The position numbers and the translations under genes were made by a program. Shown here in pieces: positions 8,423 to 18,764 of a stretch of DNA of 49,453 nucleotides. How positions within the stretch are numbered: the stretch's first letter is position 1; every line of letters starts with the position of its first letter. The stretch comes from SG8-41 sp035574195 (GTDB lineage: Bacteria; Pseudomonadota; Gammaproteobacteria; Burkholderiales; SG8-41). Location of the stretch: positions 1 to 49,453 of the forward strand of contig DATLZE010000007.1 in NCBI GenBank assembly GCA_035574195.1, given 5' to 3'. Below the pieces are notes generated by a model. That model saw only the letters and a list, made by a program, of their open reading frames with translations, was not told the origin of the DNA and ran no database searches.

Positions 8423-9628
8423 TCACGCCGCGACGCGTTCTTTCGCGTCCTCGGCAGCGTGGCTCGCCGCGAGATACTGCATCGCCGCCTGCACGCCGCC
8501 CGTGCGGTGCGGAACGCGGGCGAGCTCGAGCCCCATCTCGATGCCGGCGAGCGTGCCGATCAGCATCAGATCGTTGAAGTCGCCCAGATGCCCGATGCGG
8601 AACACCTTGTCGCGCAGCTTGGTGAGCCCGGAGCCGAGCGCAAGGTTGAAGTGTTCGAGCACCACGCGCCGGAAGGCGATCTCGCTCGTGCCCTCCGGCA
8701 TCATGACCGCGGTGAGCGAGCTGGAATACTCGGCCGGGTTCGCGCACAGGATTTCGAGCCCCCAGGCGCGCACCGCGCGGCGTGTGGCCTCGGCGTGGCG
8801 CTCGTGGCGCCGGAACACGTTCTCGAGACCTTCCTCCTCCAGCAGCATCTTCAACGCGACGCGCAGCCCGTAGAGCAGGTTCGTCGCCGGCGTGTAGGGG
8901 AACCAGCCCTCGCGGTTGGCGGCGATCATCTCCTCCCAGCTCCAGTAGGAGCGCGGCAGCCGCGCCTTCTTCGAGGCGGCGAGCGCTTTCGCCGACACCG
9001 CGTTGAACGAGAGCCCGGGCGGCAGCATCAGGCCCTTCTGCGAGCCCGCCACCGTCACGTCCACGCCCCACTCGTCGTGGCGATAGTCCATCGAGGCGAG
9101 CGAGGAGATGGTGTCCACCAGGTAGAGCGCCGGGTGCTGCGCGCGGTCGATCGCCCTGCGCACCTCGGCGATGCGCGAGGTGACGCCGGTGGAGGTCTCG
9201 TTGTGCACCACGCACACCGCCTTGATCTCGTGCCCGCTGTCCTCGACCAGCCGCGCCTCGATCGCCGCCGGATCCGCGCCGCGGCGCCAGTCGCCGCCGA
9301 TGAACTCGGGCACGAGCCCCAGGCGCTCGGCCATCGCCTTCCACAGCGTCGCGAAGTGGCCCGTTTCGTACATCAGCACCTTGTCGCCCGGCGAGAGCGT
9401 GTTGACGAGAGCCGCCTCCCACGCGCCGGTGCCGGAGGCGGGGAAGATCAGAACCTCGCCGCGGGTCTTGAAGACTTCCTTCAGGCCCGAGAGCACCTCC
9501 AGGGCGAGCTCGCGGAACTCGGGCCCGCGGTGATCGATCGTCGGCTGGTCGATCGCGCGCAGGATCCGGTCGGGGACATTGGTCGGCCCGGGGATCTGCA
9601 GGAAGTGGCGGCCGCTCTGGCGCTTCAT
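8423..9628 (-). CDS. Class V aminotransferase, serine-glyoxylate aminotransferase type
   Basis: 401 aa from ATG 9628 with ribosome site AGGAGG. The N-terminus (FLQIPGPTNVPDRILRAI), the GTGAWEAALVNTLSPGD loop, VHNETSTGV, VDTISSLASMD and the PLP lysine Lys198 in SQK follow plant and methylotroph serine-glyoxylate aminotransferases closely, as does RIGHLGDFNDL near the end. The family moves the amino group of serine or alanine to glyoxylate, giving glycine and hydroxypyruvate or pyruvate. It is divergent from the FAD/Fe-S hydroxyacid dehydrogenase, which could supply a 2-oxo acid such as glyoxylate. Ureidoglycine aminotransferase (PucG) is a less likely alternative. Confidence 0.85.
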   Translation of the reverse strand: MKRQSGRHFLQIPGPTNVPDRILRAIDQPTIDHRGPEFRELALEVLSGLKEVFKTRGEVLIFPASGTGAWEAALVNTLSPGDKVLMYETGHFATLWKAMAERLGLVPEFIGGDWRRGADPAAIEARLVEDSGHEIKAVCVVHNETSTGVTSRIAEVRRAIDRAQHPALYLVDTISSLASMDYRHDEWGVDVTVAGSQKGLMLPPGLSFNAVSAKALAASKKARLPRSYWSWEEMIAANREGWFPYTPATNLLYGLRVALKMLLEEEGLENVFRRHERHAEATRRAVRAWGLEILCANPAEYSSSLTAVMMPEGTSEIAFRRVVLEHFNLALGSGLTKLRDKVFRIGHLGDFNDLMLIGTLAGIEMGLELARVPHRTGGVQAAMQYLAASHAAEDAKERVAA

Positions 9629-9650
9629 GTTCGCCTCCTGTGGCTGAGCT

Positions 9651-9656
9651 ATTATA
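9651..9656 (-). promoter_or_regulatory. Perfect -10 box for the aminotransferase gene
   Basis: TATAAT on the minus strand, 22 bases before ATG 9628. No good -35 stands at 16-18 bp; the nearest candidate, TTGGAT (9671-9676), has a 14-bp spacer. An activator-assisted promoter is possible. Confidence 0.45.
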
Positions 9657-9678
9657 GGCCCGAAGACGTGATCCAATG

Positions 9679-9853
9679 GCGAAGCGACGCTGTGACGCGA
9701 CGACCGGCCGGCCAGCCGCTCGTCTCGCCGGACCCTGCCTCCGAGCGAGAAACGAAGTCCGGCCCTCGCCCCATCTCCTCGCCTCGTCGCCGCCTCGCCT
9801 TGCCGCCTTGCCTCCTCGTCGCCGCCTTGGCTGCCCCTCGCCTCGTCACCCGT
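9679..9853. repeat. Octamer-periodic degenerate repeat in the divergent spacer
   Basis: Left part (9679-9706) reads GGCGAAGC, GACGCTGT, GACGCGAC. The right part (about 9774-9850), read on the minus strand, is a run of octamers: GTGACGAG, GCGAGGGG, CAGCCAAG, GCGGCGAC, GAGGAGGC, AAGGCGGC, AAGGCGAG, GCGGCGAC, GAGGCGAG. The unit GCGGCGAC recurs 32 bp apart. The two parts face each other. This fills most of the 223-bp spacer and leaves little room for a conventional promoter for the dehydrogenase. Confidence 0.6.
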
Positions 9854-12788
9854 GCGCATGAGCTCCCGCGTGATCCGTCCCGGTGACCCGGCGCTCGCGA
9901 ACCGCCTGCGCCGCGCGGTGAGGGGCGCGGTCCTGTTCGATCCCGCCTCGCGCGGGCGCTACGCGACCGACGCCTCGATCTACCAGATCGAGCCGATCGG
10001 CGTGGTGGTGCCGGCGAGCGAGGAGGATGCGCTCGCCGCACTTGCCGTCGCCTACGAGGCGGGCGTGCCGGTCCTGCCGCGCGGCGCAGGCAGCTCCCAG
10101 TGCGGCCAGACCGTGGGCGCGGCGCTCGTGATCGACCACTCGAAGCACTTGAACCGCATCCTCGACTTCGACCGCGAGGCGCGCACCATCGCCGTCGAGC
10201 CCGGCGTGGTGCTCGATCAGCTCAACGCGTATCTCAGACCGCACGGGCTGTGGTTCCCGGTGGACGTCTCCACCAGCGCGCAGGCGACGATCGGCGGCAT
10301 GGCGGGCAACAATTCCTGCGGCGCGCGCTCGATCCGCTACGGCAACATGGTGCACAACGTCCTCGCGATCGAGGCCGTGCTCGCCGACGGCTCGCAGTAC
10401 ACCTTCGGCGAGGTGCCGGCCGACCCCGAGCAGCTCCAGGCGCCGCGCGGCTACCTCGAGATCGTGAAGCGCATCCGGGCGATCGCGGCGCGCGAGGCCG
10501 AGGAGATCGAGCGCCGCTATCCCAAGCTGCTGCGCCGCGTCGGCGGCTACAACCTCGACATGGTCGCGGCCACCCCTTTCAACATGGCGCACCTGCTGGT
10601 GGGCTCGGAGGGCACGCTCGCCTGGTCGCGGCGCCTGCATCTCAAGCTCTCGCCGCTGCCGCGGCACCGGGCGCTCGGAGTCGCCCATTTCGCGAGCTTC
10701 TACCAGGCGATGGATTCGACGCAGCATATCGTGCGGCTCGGCCCGAGCGCGGTCGAGCTGGTGGACCGCACGATGATCGAGCTCGCGCGCGAGAACCCGG
10801 CTTTCCGCGACACCGTCGCGCGGGCGATCCGCGGCGAGCCCGATGCGATCCTGCTGGTGGAATTCGCGGGCGATGAGCGCGCAGAGGTCTTGCGCGACCT
10901 GGGGCGGCTCGCCGAGTTGATGGGCGACCTCGGTTTTCCGGAAAGCGTGGTGCAGATCGCCGAAGAGCGGCTGCAGCGCGAGGTATGGGAAGTGAGGAAG
11001 GCGGGCCTCAACATCATGATGTCCATGAAGGGCGACGGCAAGCCGGTGTCCTTCATCGAGGACTGCGCGGTGCCGCTCGAGCACCTCGCGGAATACACCG
11101 CGCGCCTCACGCGCGTGTTCGAGAAGCACGGCACGCGCGGCACCTGGTACGCGCACGCCTCCGTGGGCTGCCTGCACGTGCGCCCGATTCTCGACATGCG
11201 CACCGACGGCGCGGTGAAGATGCGCGCGATCGCCGAGGAGGCGGCCGAGCTCGTCCGGCGCTACAAGGGCTCCTATTCCGGGGAGCACGGCGACGGCCTG
11301 GTGCGCTCGGAATGGATCGAGCCCTTCTTCGGCCCCCGGCTCGCACGCGCATTCGAGGAGGTGAAGGACCTGCTCGACCCGCGGGGATTGATGAACCCCG
11401 GCAAGATCGTGCGGCCCCCGCGCCAGGACGATCGGCGGCTGTTCCGCTATCCCCCGGGCTACCGCACGATCGCGCCCCCCGCAGCGCTCGACTGGTCGGA
11501 GTGGGGCGGCTTCGACAAGGCGGTGGAGATGTGCAACAACAACGGCCACTGCCGCAAGTTCGACGCCGGCGTGATGTGCCCGTCCTATCGCGCGACGCGC
11601 GACGAGCAGCACTGCACGCGCGGGCGCGCCAACACGCTGCGGCTCGCGCTCTCCGGGCAGCTCGGCCCGCAGGCCCTGACCTCCGAGGAGCTCTACGCGA
11701 CGCTCGCGCTCTGCGTCTCGTGCAAAGGCTGCCGGCGCGAGTGCCCGACCGGCGTGGACATGGCGAAGATGAAGATCGAGTTTCTCCATCATTACCGGCG
11801 GCGCCGCGCGTTGCCGGTGAGAGAAAGACTGGTCGCCTATCTTCCGCGTTACGCGCCGCTCGCATCTCGTTTTTCGTTTCTCGTGAATCCGCTGCAGGAG
11901 CTCGTGAAGGGGCTGTTCGGTTTCGCCTCCCGGCGCCCGCTGCCGCAATGGCGCAGCGATGCCTTCCGCGAGGGCGCGGCAGAGGCGCTCCCGGCCGGTT
12001 CCCCGGCCGCCGCTTCAGCGCAACGCGAATGCGTTCTGCTGGTGGACACTTTCAACCGCTGGTTCGAGCCGCACAACGCGCGCGCCGCGCTCGCGGTGCT
12101 GCGCGCGGCCGGCTACCGCGTGCATCTGCCGCGGGCGCCCGAGGGCGCGCGCCCGCTGTGCTGCGGGCGCACCTTTCTCGCAGCGGGGCTGGTGGAGGAG
12201 GCGCGGCGCGAGGCGCGGCGCCTGATCGGTGCGCTCAGGCCGTATTTCGAGCGCGGGGTGCCGGTGGTGGGGATCGAGCCCTCCTGCCTGCTCGGCCTGC
12301 GCGACGAGCTCCTCTCGCTGCTGCCGGGGGGCGAGAGCGCGGAGCTCGCGATGCACGCGGTCACCTTCGAGGAATTCATCGCGCGCGAGCTCGAGGCGGG
12401 GCGCTTCGTGCTGGAGCTTGCGCCGCTCGCGCACAACAAGGCGCTGCTGCACGGCCACTGCCACCAGAAGGCCTTCGACGTGATGCCCGCGGTCGAGCGC
12501 GTGCTCGGGCTCGTTCCGGGGCTCGAGGTGCAGCGCATCGAGTCGAGCTGTTGCGGCATGGCGGGCGCCTTCGGCTACGAGGCGGCCCACTACGAGATCT
12601 CGATGAAGATGGCGGAGCTCGCGCTTCTGCCCCAGGTGCGGGCCGCGGCGCCCGACACCCTGATCGTGGCCGACGGCACGAGCTGCCGGCACCAGATCCG
12701 CGACGGCTGCGGGCGCGCGGCGCTCCACGTCGCCGCAGTGCTCGACCGGGCCCGCGCCGCGCGCGCCGCGGGCAACCACCGATCTTGA
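9852..12788 (+). CDS. FAD-binding and Fe-S 2-hydroxyacid dehydrogenase (YdiJ/Dld-like fusion)
   Basis: 978 aa, one long polypeptide combining three parts. The N-terminal FAD-linked oxidase has the PP-loop PRGAGSSQCGQ (76-86) and GGMAGNNSCGARS. Next comes its C-terminal substrate cap. The last third holds Fe-S ligands: CNNNGHC from 561, further cysteines at 576 and 588, CVSCKGCRREC (621-631), then two CCG motifs (near 769 and 899). Such fusions oxidise D-2-hydroxy acids (D-lactate, glycolate or D-2-hydroxyglutarate) and pass electrons to the respiratory chain. The start is ATG 9852 or 9858; no clear ribosome site favours either. The substrate is unresolved. Confidence 0.88.
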   Translation: MRMSSRVIRPGDPALANRLRRAVRGAVLFDPASRGRYATDASIYQIEPIGVVVPASEEDALAALAVAYEAGVPVLPRGAGSSQCGQTVGAALVIDHSKHLNRILDFDREARTIAVEPGVVLDQLNAYLRPHGLWFPVDVSTSAQATIGGMAGNNSCGARSIRYGNMVHNVLAIEAVLADGSQYTFGEVPADPEQLQAPRGYLEIVKRIRAIAAREAEEIERRYPKLLRRVGGYNLDMVAATPFNMAHLLVGSEGTLAWSRRLHLKLSPLPRHRALGVAHFASFYQAMDSTQHIVRLGPSAVELVDRTMIELARENPAFRDTVARAIRGEPDAILLVEFAGDERAEVLRDLGRLAELMGDLGFPESVVQIAEERLQREVWEVRKAGLNIMMSMKGDGKPVSFIEDCAVPLEHLAEYTARLTRVFEKHGTRGTWYAHASVGCLHVRPILDMRTDGAVKMRAIAEEAAELVRRYKGSYSGEHGDGLVRSEWIEPFFGPRLARAFEEVKDLLDPRGLMNPGKIVRPPRQDDRRLFRYPPGYRTIAPPAALDWSEWGGFDKAVEMCNNNGHCRKFDAGVMCPSYRATRDEQHCTRGRANTLRLALSGQLGPQALTSEELYATLALCVSCKGCRRECPTGVDMAKMKIEFLHHYRRRRALPVRERLVAYLPRYAPLASRFSFLVNPLQELVKGLFGFASRRPLPQWRSDAFREGAAEALPAGSPAAASAQRECVLLVDTFNRWFEPHNARAALAVLRAAGYRVHLPRAPEGARPLCCGRTFLAAGLVEEARREARRLIGALRPYFERGVPVVGIEPSCLLGLRDELLSLLPGGESAELAMHAVTFEEFIARELEAGRFVLELAPLAHNKALLHGHCHQKAFDVMPAVERVLGLVPGLEVQRIESSCCGMAGAFGYEAAHYEISMKMAELALLPQVRAAAPDTLIVADGTSCRHQIRDGCGRAALHVAAVLDRARAARAAGNHRS

Positions 12789-12797
12789 CCGCGGTGC

Positions 12798-12826
12798 TTG
12801 ACAATCCGCATGGTGGTCAATAGCCT
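12798..12826 (+). promoter_or_regulatory. Putative promoter with flanking palindrome for the peptide-type ABC operon
   Basis: A perfect -35 TTGACA (12798-12803) is followed by a 17-bp spacer and a weak -10 TAGCCT (12821-12826). TTGACC at 12785-12790 and its reverse complement GGTCAA at 12815-12820 flank the -35, so a regulator could bind across it. It lies just downstream of the dehydrogenase stop. Confidence 0.4.
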
Positions 12827-12840
12827 GCCCCGATGACAGT

Positions 12841-12856
12841 GTGACGCGGTGACGAG
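12841..12856 (+). repeat. GTGACGnn octamer pair
   Basis: GTGACGCG followed directly by GTGACGAG in the leader of the ABC operon, preceded by GATGACAGT. Same octamer family and orientation as 15011-15042. Confidence 0.5.
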
Positions 12857-12923
12857 GCCCGCCTCTTTTGCCTCGCACGCGGCGCGCGCCCTCGCGACGG
12901 TTCAAAGCAAGGCACGCTGGAGA

Positions 12924-15005
<2,082 letters not shown>

Positions 15006-15010
15006 CAACA

Positions 15011-15097
15011 GTGATGCAGTGACGAAGTGACGCGGCGGCGAGCCGGCGAATCGGGCCTTGCGGATCTCGCCGCCCCGTCACTCCGTCACCCCGTCAC
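15011..15097. repeat. Octamer-periodic inverted repeat in the operon spacer
   Basis: Left arm 15011-15042 consists of GTGATGCA, GTGACGAA, GTGACGCG, GCGGCGAG. The right arm 15066-15097, read on the minus strand, is GTGACGGG, GTGACGGA, GTGACGGG, GCGGCGAG. The arms match at 27 of 32 positions with a 23-bp loop, so the transcript could form a long hairpin between the ATPase and binding-protein cistrons. It may act as a processing or stability element raising the binding-protein dose, or be an inactive REP/BIME-like repeat. Confidence 0.75.
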
Positions 15098-15116
15098 CCA
15101 CAAAAGAGGAGGGAAT

Positions 15117-16697
15117 ATGAAGCGACTTCGTGTCTGGTTGCTGGGCGCGGCGGCGTTCGCCGCCGCGGGCGCGATGGCGGCCGAGACGCCCCGGCCGGGC
15201 GGCGTGCTGAAATTCGCCGTGAGCGCCGAGCCGCCCAACTACGACTGCCATGCGCAGACCTCGTTCGCCTTCATCCACCCGGTGCGCCCGCATTACAACA
15301 CGCTGCTCAAATTCGACACCGCGAAGTATCCCGCGATCAAGGGCGATCTCGCCGAGTCGTGGACGGTGTCGAAGGACGGGCTCACTTACACCTTCAAGCT
15401 GAGGAAGGGCGTCAAGTTCCACGACGGCTCGACGCTCAGCTCCGAGGACGTGAAGGCGACCTACGAGCGGCTGCGCAATCCGCCGCCAGGCGTGCGCTCG
15501 GTGCGCCAGGCGAGCTACGCCGACATCGCCTCGATCGAGACGCCCGATCCCTCGACGGTGGTGTTCCGGCTCAAGAAGCCGAACGCTTCCATGCTGTCCA
15601 ACTTCGCGAGCCCCTGGGACTGCGTCTACAGTGCCGCCAAGCTCAAGCAGGATCCGAGGTTCCCGGAGCGCAACATCCTGGGCACCGGACCCTTCACCTT
15701 CGTCGAGCACGTGGCCGGCTCGCACTGGACCGGGCGCAAGTTCGGGGGCTATTTCGAGAAGGGCAAGCCGTATCTGAACGGTTACGTCGCGATCTTCATC
15801 AGCGGGGCGCCGATGGTGAACGCGCTCGCCGCGGGCGAGGTGGTGGTCGAATTCCGAGGCCATTCGCCCGCCGACCGCGACCGGCTGGTGAAGGCGCTCG
15901 GGGAGAGGGCCGTGGTGCAGGAATCGCCGTGGGTGTGTTCGCTGGTGGTGACCTTCAACACCAAGAAGAAGCCCTTCGACGACCAGCGCGTGCGCAAGGC
16001 GCTCTCGCTCGCCATCGACCGCTGGGGCGGCGCGCAGGCGCTCTCCAAGGTGGCGCTCGTGCGCCACGTCGGCGGCATCCTGCGGCCGGGCTACGAGCTC
16101 GCCGCCTCGGAAAAAGAGCTTCTCACCTACCCCGGCTTCTCCAAAGACATCGCCCGCTCGCGCGAGGAGGCGCGGCGGCTGCTCAAGGAGGCGGGCGTGC
16201 CCAACCTCGCATTCACGCTCACCAACCGCAACGTGGCGATGCCCTACACGCCGGTCGGCGTATTCCTGATCGACCAGTGGCGGCAGATCGGCGTCACCGT
16301 CAAGCACGAGCAGCTCGAGACCCGGCTCTACCTCGCGGCGCAGCAGCGCGACAACCCGACGTTCGACGCCGCGCTCGATTTCAACTGCGACTTCATGGAC
16401 GAGCCGAACCTGCAGCTGCAGAAGTACCTCTCGCACGACCGCTCGGCGATCAACTACGCGCAGCAGACCGATCGCGTGCTCGACGAGCTCTACGACAGGC
16501 AGTCGGGCGAGCTCGACCGGAAGAAGCGCTACGCGATCCTGCGCGAGTTCGAGCGCCGTGCGCTCGAGCAGGCCTACACCATCCCCACGATCTGGTGGCA
16601 CCGCATCATCGTGCACCACAAGCACATGAAGGGCTGGCACATCACGCCCAGCCACTACGTGGGGCAGGATCTGGCGGATGTCTGGCTCGATCAGTGA
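15117..16697 (+). CDS. ABC transporter solute-binding protein, family 5 (peptide/opine/nickel type)
   Basis: 526 aa from ATG 15117 with ribosome site GAGGAGGG. A signal peptide covers about 1-21 (cleavage near AMA/AE). Family 5 landmarks: AETPRPGGVLKFAVSAEPPNYD, LAESWTVSKDGLTYTFKLRKGVKFHDG, FHDGSTLSSEDVKATYER and NILGTGPF. Family 5 proteins bind peptides, opines, glycosides or metal complexes, and the sequence alone does not select among these. It lies just after the inverted repeat at 15011-15097. Confidence 0.9.
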   Translation: MKRLRVWLLGAAAFAAAGAMAAETPRPGGVLKFAVSAEPPNYDCHAQTSFAFIHPVRPHYNTLLKFDTAKYPAIKGDLAESWTVSKDGLTYTFKLRKGVKFHDGSTLSSEDVKATYERLRNPPPGVRSVRQASYADIASIETPDPSTVVFRLKKPNASMLSNFASPWDCVYSAAKLKQDPRFPERNILGTGPFTFVEHVAGSHWTGRKFGGYFEKGKPYLNGYVAIFISGAPMVNALAAGEVVVEFRGHSPADRDRLVKALGERAVVQESPWVCSLVVTFNTKKKPFDDQRVRKALSLAIDRWGGAQALSKVALVRHVGGILRPGYELAASEKELLTYPGFSKDIARSREEARRLLKEAGVPNLAFTLTNRNVAMPYTPVGVFLIDQWRQIGVTVKHEQLETRLYLAAQQRDNPTFDAALDFNCDFMDEPNLQLQKYLSHDRSAINYAQQTDRVLDELYDRQSGELDRKKRYAILREFERRALEQAYTIPTIWWHRIIVHHKHMKGWHITPSHYVGQDLADVWLDQ

Positions 16698-16701
16698 CAG
16701 C

Positions 16702-16774
16702 AAGGGCGAAGGGGGGAAAGTGACGGGCGGGGGCGGCCGCCGGGCCTTGCAGCGGGGGCCTGCCCTTCGCCCTT
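16702..16774. repeat. Perfect 12-bp inverted repeat in the spacer before the first permease
   Basis: AAGGGCGAAGGG at 16702-16713 and its exact reverse complement CCCTTCGCCCTT at 16763-16774, separated by 49 bp that contain GTGACGGG. The arms begin five bases after the binding-protein stop and end 13 bases before the permease ATG. Confidence 0.6.
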
Positions 16775-16787
16775 CACCGCGCTCGCG

Positions 16788-17747
16788 ATGCTGAAATTCA
16801 TCGTCCACCGCATCCTGCTGATGATCCCGACGCTCCTCGGAGTCGCGGTGCTGGTGTTCTTTCTCCTGCGGCTGATGCCGGGCGATCCGGTGGCGACCAT
16901 GCTGATGGGGGACGCGGGCGGGGCCAACATCCCGCGCGAGGTGCTCGAGGCCGAGCGCGCGCGCCTCGGACTGGACCAGCCGTTGTGGGTGCAGTTCTTC
17001 AAATGGCTCTGGGGCGCGCTGCAGGGCGATTTCGGCTATTCGATGTGGACCGGGAAGCCGGTCGCCTACGAGATCGGGATCCGGCTCGAGCTCTCGCTGC
17101 AGGTGGCGGTGATGGCCACGATCCTCGCGATCCTGCTCGCGCTGCCGCTGGGTACCCTGTCCGCGATCTTCAAGGACTCCTGGGTGGACCAGCTGATCCG
17201 CGTGTTCTCGATCGCCGGGCTCGCGGTGCCCTCGTTCTGGCTGGGCATGATCGTGATCCTGCTGCTGCTCACCTATTTTCACTGGATCCCGCCGCTCACC
17301 TTCACCTCGTTGTGGGAGGACCCGTGGGAGAACCTCTCGCAGCTCATCTGGCCGGCGCTCGCGGTGGGCTACCGCTACTCGGCGGTGGCAACGCGCATGA
17401 TGCGCTCCTCGATCCTGGAGGTGCTGCAGGAGGACTACATCCGCACCGCGCGCGCGAAGGGCGTGATCGAGCGCCTGGTGGTGGCGCGCCACGCGATGCG
17501 CAACGCGCTGCTGCCGGTGGTGACCGTGATCGGGCTCGAGTTCGCGTTCCTGATCGGGGGCCTGGTGGTGACCGAGCAGGTGTTCAACCTGAACGGCATC
17601 GGCAAGCTCTTCGTGCAGGCGGTGGCGCGCAGCGATTTCACCATGATCCAGGCGCTGGTGCTGGTGGTCTCGGTGTTCTTCGTGCTGGTCAACTTCGTGA
17701 TGGACCTGCTCTACGCGCTGCTCGATCCGAGGATTCGCTATCGCTAG
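16788..17747 (+). CDS. ABC transporter permease, DppB type
   Basis: 319 aa with six membrane segments. The N-terminus FIVHRILLMIPTLLGVAVLVFFLLRLMPGDP is the standard DppB/OppB opening. The EAA-like loop that touches the ATPase reads DYIRTARAKGVIERLVVARHAMRNALLPV. ATG 16788 has no clear ribosome site and follows the inverted repeat at 16702-16774. It forms the inner-membrane channel with the next gene product. Confidence 0.92.
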   Translation: MLKFIVHRILLMIPTLLGVAVLVFFLLRLMPGDPVATMLMGDAGGANIPREVLEAERARLGLDQPLWVQFFKWLWGALQGDFGYSMWTGKPVAYEIGIRLELSLQVAVMATILAILLALPLGTLSAIFKDSWVDQLIRVFSIAGLAVPSFWLGMIVILLLLTYFHWIPPLTFTSLWEDPWENLSQLIWPALAVGYRYSAVATRMMRSSILEVLQEDYIRTARAKGVIERLVVARHAMRNALLPVVTVIGLEFAFLIGGLVVTEQVFNLNGIGKLFVQAVARSDFTMIQALVLVVSVFFVLVNFVMDLLYALLDPRIRYR

Positions 17748-17798
17748 CGGCGAAGCAGCGGGGCAGGCGGTGACGGCTGACGGAGGCGGGCAAGGCGG

Positions 17799-18689
17799 AT
17801 GAGTACGGCGGCGGCGATTACTTACAAGGTGCCGAAGCGCCGGCATCCGGTGCTGCAGTTCATAGTGCAGCAGCCGCTCGGGGCGGCGGGGCTCGCCATC
17901 ATCGTGGCGATGGCGGTGTGCGCGGCCTTCGCCCCCTGGGTCGCGCCCTACGACCCGCTCGCGGTGGACTACGGGGCGATGCTGGCGCCGCCCTCGCGCG
18001 AGCACTGGCTCGGCACCGACTCCTTCGGGCGGGACGTCGCCTCGCGCATCATCTATGGCGCGCGCACCGCGCTCGCGATCGGTTTCATCGCCTCCTTTCT
18101 CGGCTGCACCGCGGGCGCGGTGGTGGGCGTCGTCTCGGCCTACTTCGGCGGGCGCACCGATCTCCTGATCCAGGGCGTGATGGACGTGCTGCTGTCCTTC
18201 CCCATCATCGTGCTCGCGATCACGGTGGTGGCGGTGCTCGGCAACTACGTCGTGCTCGGCATCGACGTGAACCTCATCATCGCGATCGCCATCCCCATGC
18301 TGCCGCGCGTGGAGCGCGTGGTGCGCGCCTCCGCCCTCGCGATCCGCGAGATGCCGTACGTGGACGCCGCGCGCGCAGCCGGCTTCTCTCATGCGCGCAT
18401 CATCTTCCGCCATATCGCGCCGAACGTCGTGGCGCCGTACCTCATTCTGCTGACCGCGTTCGTCGCGCAGGCGATTCTGTCGGAGGCCTCGCTCTCCTTC
18501 CTCGGGCTGGGGGTGACCGAGCCCACCCCCTCGTGGGGGCTGATGCTCTCGGGTGCCGCGGCCGACTTCTACCAGCAGGCGCCCTGGATGATCGTGTTTC
18601 CGGGAATCGCGATCAGCCTGGGGGTGTTCGCCTTCAACCTCTTCGGCGACTCGTTGCGCGACTGGCTCGACCCCAAGATCAAGCTTTGA
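17799..18689 (+). CDS. ABC transporter permease, DppC type
   Basis: 296 aa with six membrane segments. Landmarks include APYDPLAVDYGAMLAPPSREHWLGTDSFGRDVASRIIYGARTAL, the DppC/OppC signature before the second helix, and the EAA loop PYVDAARAAGFSHARIIFRHIAPN. Last gene of the ATPase-SBP-permease-permease operon. The preceding 51-bp spacer again contains GGTGACGG and CTGACGGA repeat units. Confidence 0.92.
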   Translation: MSTAAAITYKVPKRRHPVLQFIVQQPLGAAGLAIIVAMAVCAAFAPWVAPYDPLAVDYGAMLAPPSREHWLGTDSFGRDVASRIIYGARTALAIGFIASFLGCTAGAVVGVVSAYFGGRTDLLIQGVMDVLLSFPIIVLAITVVAVLGNYVVLGIDVNLIIAIAIPMLPRVERVVRASALAIREMPYVDAARAAGFSHARIIFRHIAPNVVAPYLILLTAFVAQAILSEASLSFLGLGVTEPTPSWGLMLSGAAADFYQQAPWMIVFPGIAISLGVFAFNLFGDSLRDWLDPKIKL

Positions 18690-18764
18690 GCTCGGTTCGA
18701 GGCTCGGCCGGCGAGCGAGCGATGAGGCGAGTGGTTGCTCACCGGGCGCTGCGGTCGCGTCGCG

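Noticed and set aside
15078..18413. A 1111-codon minus-strand open frame opposite the ABC operon
   Set aside because: Shadow of the binding protein and permeases; composition is non-protein-like and no start signal exists.
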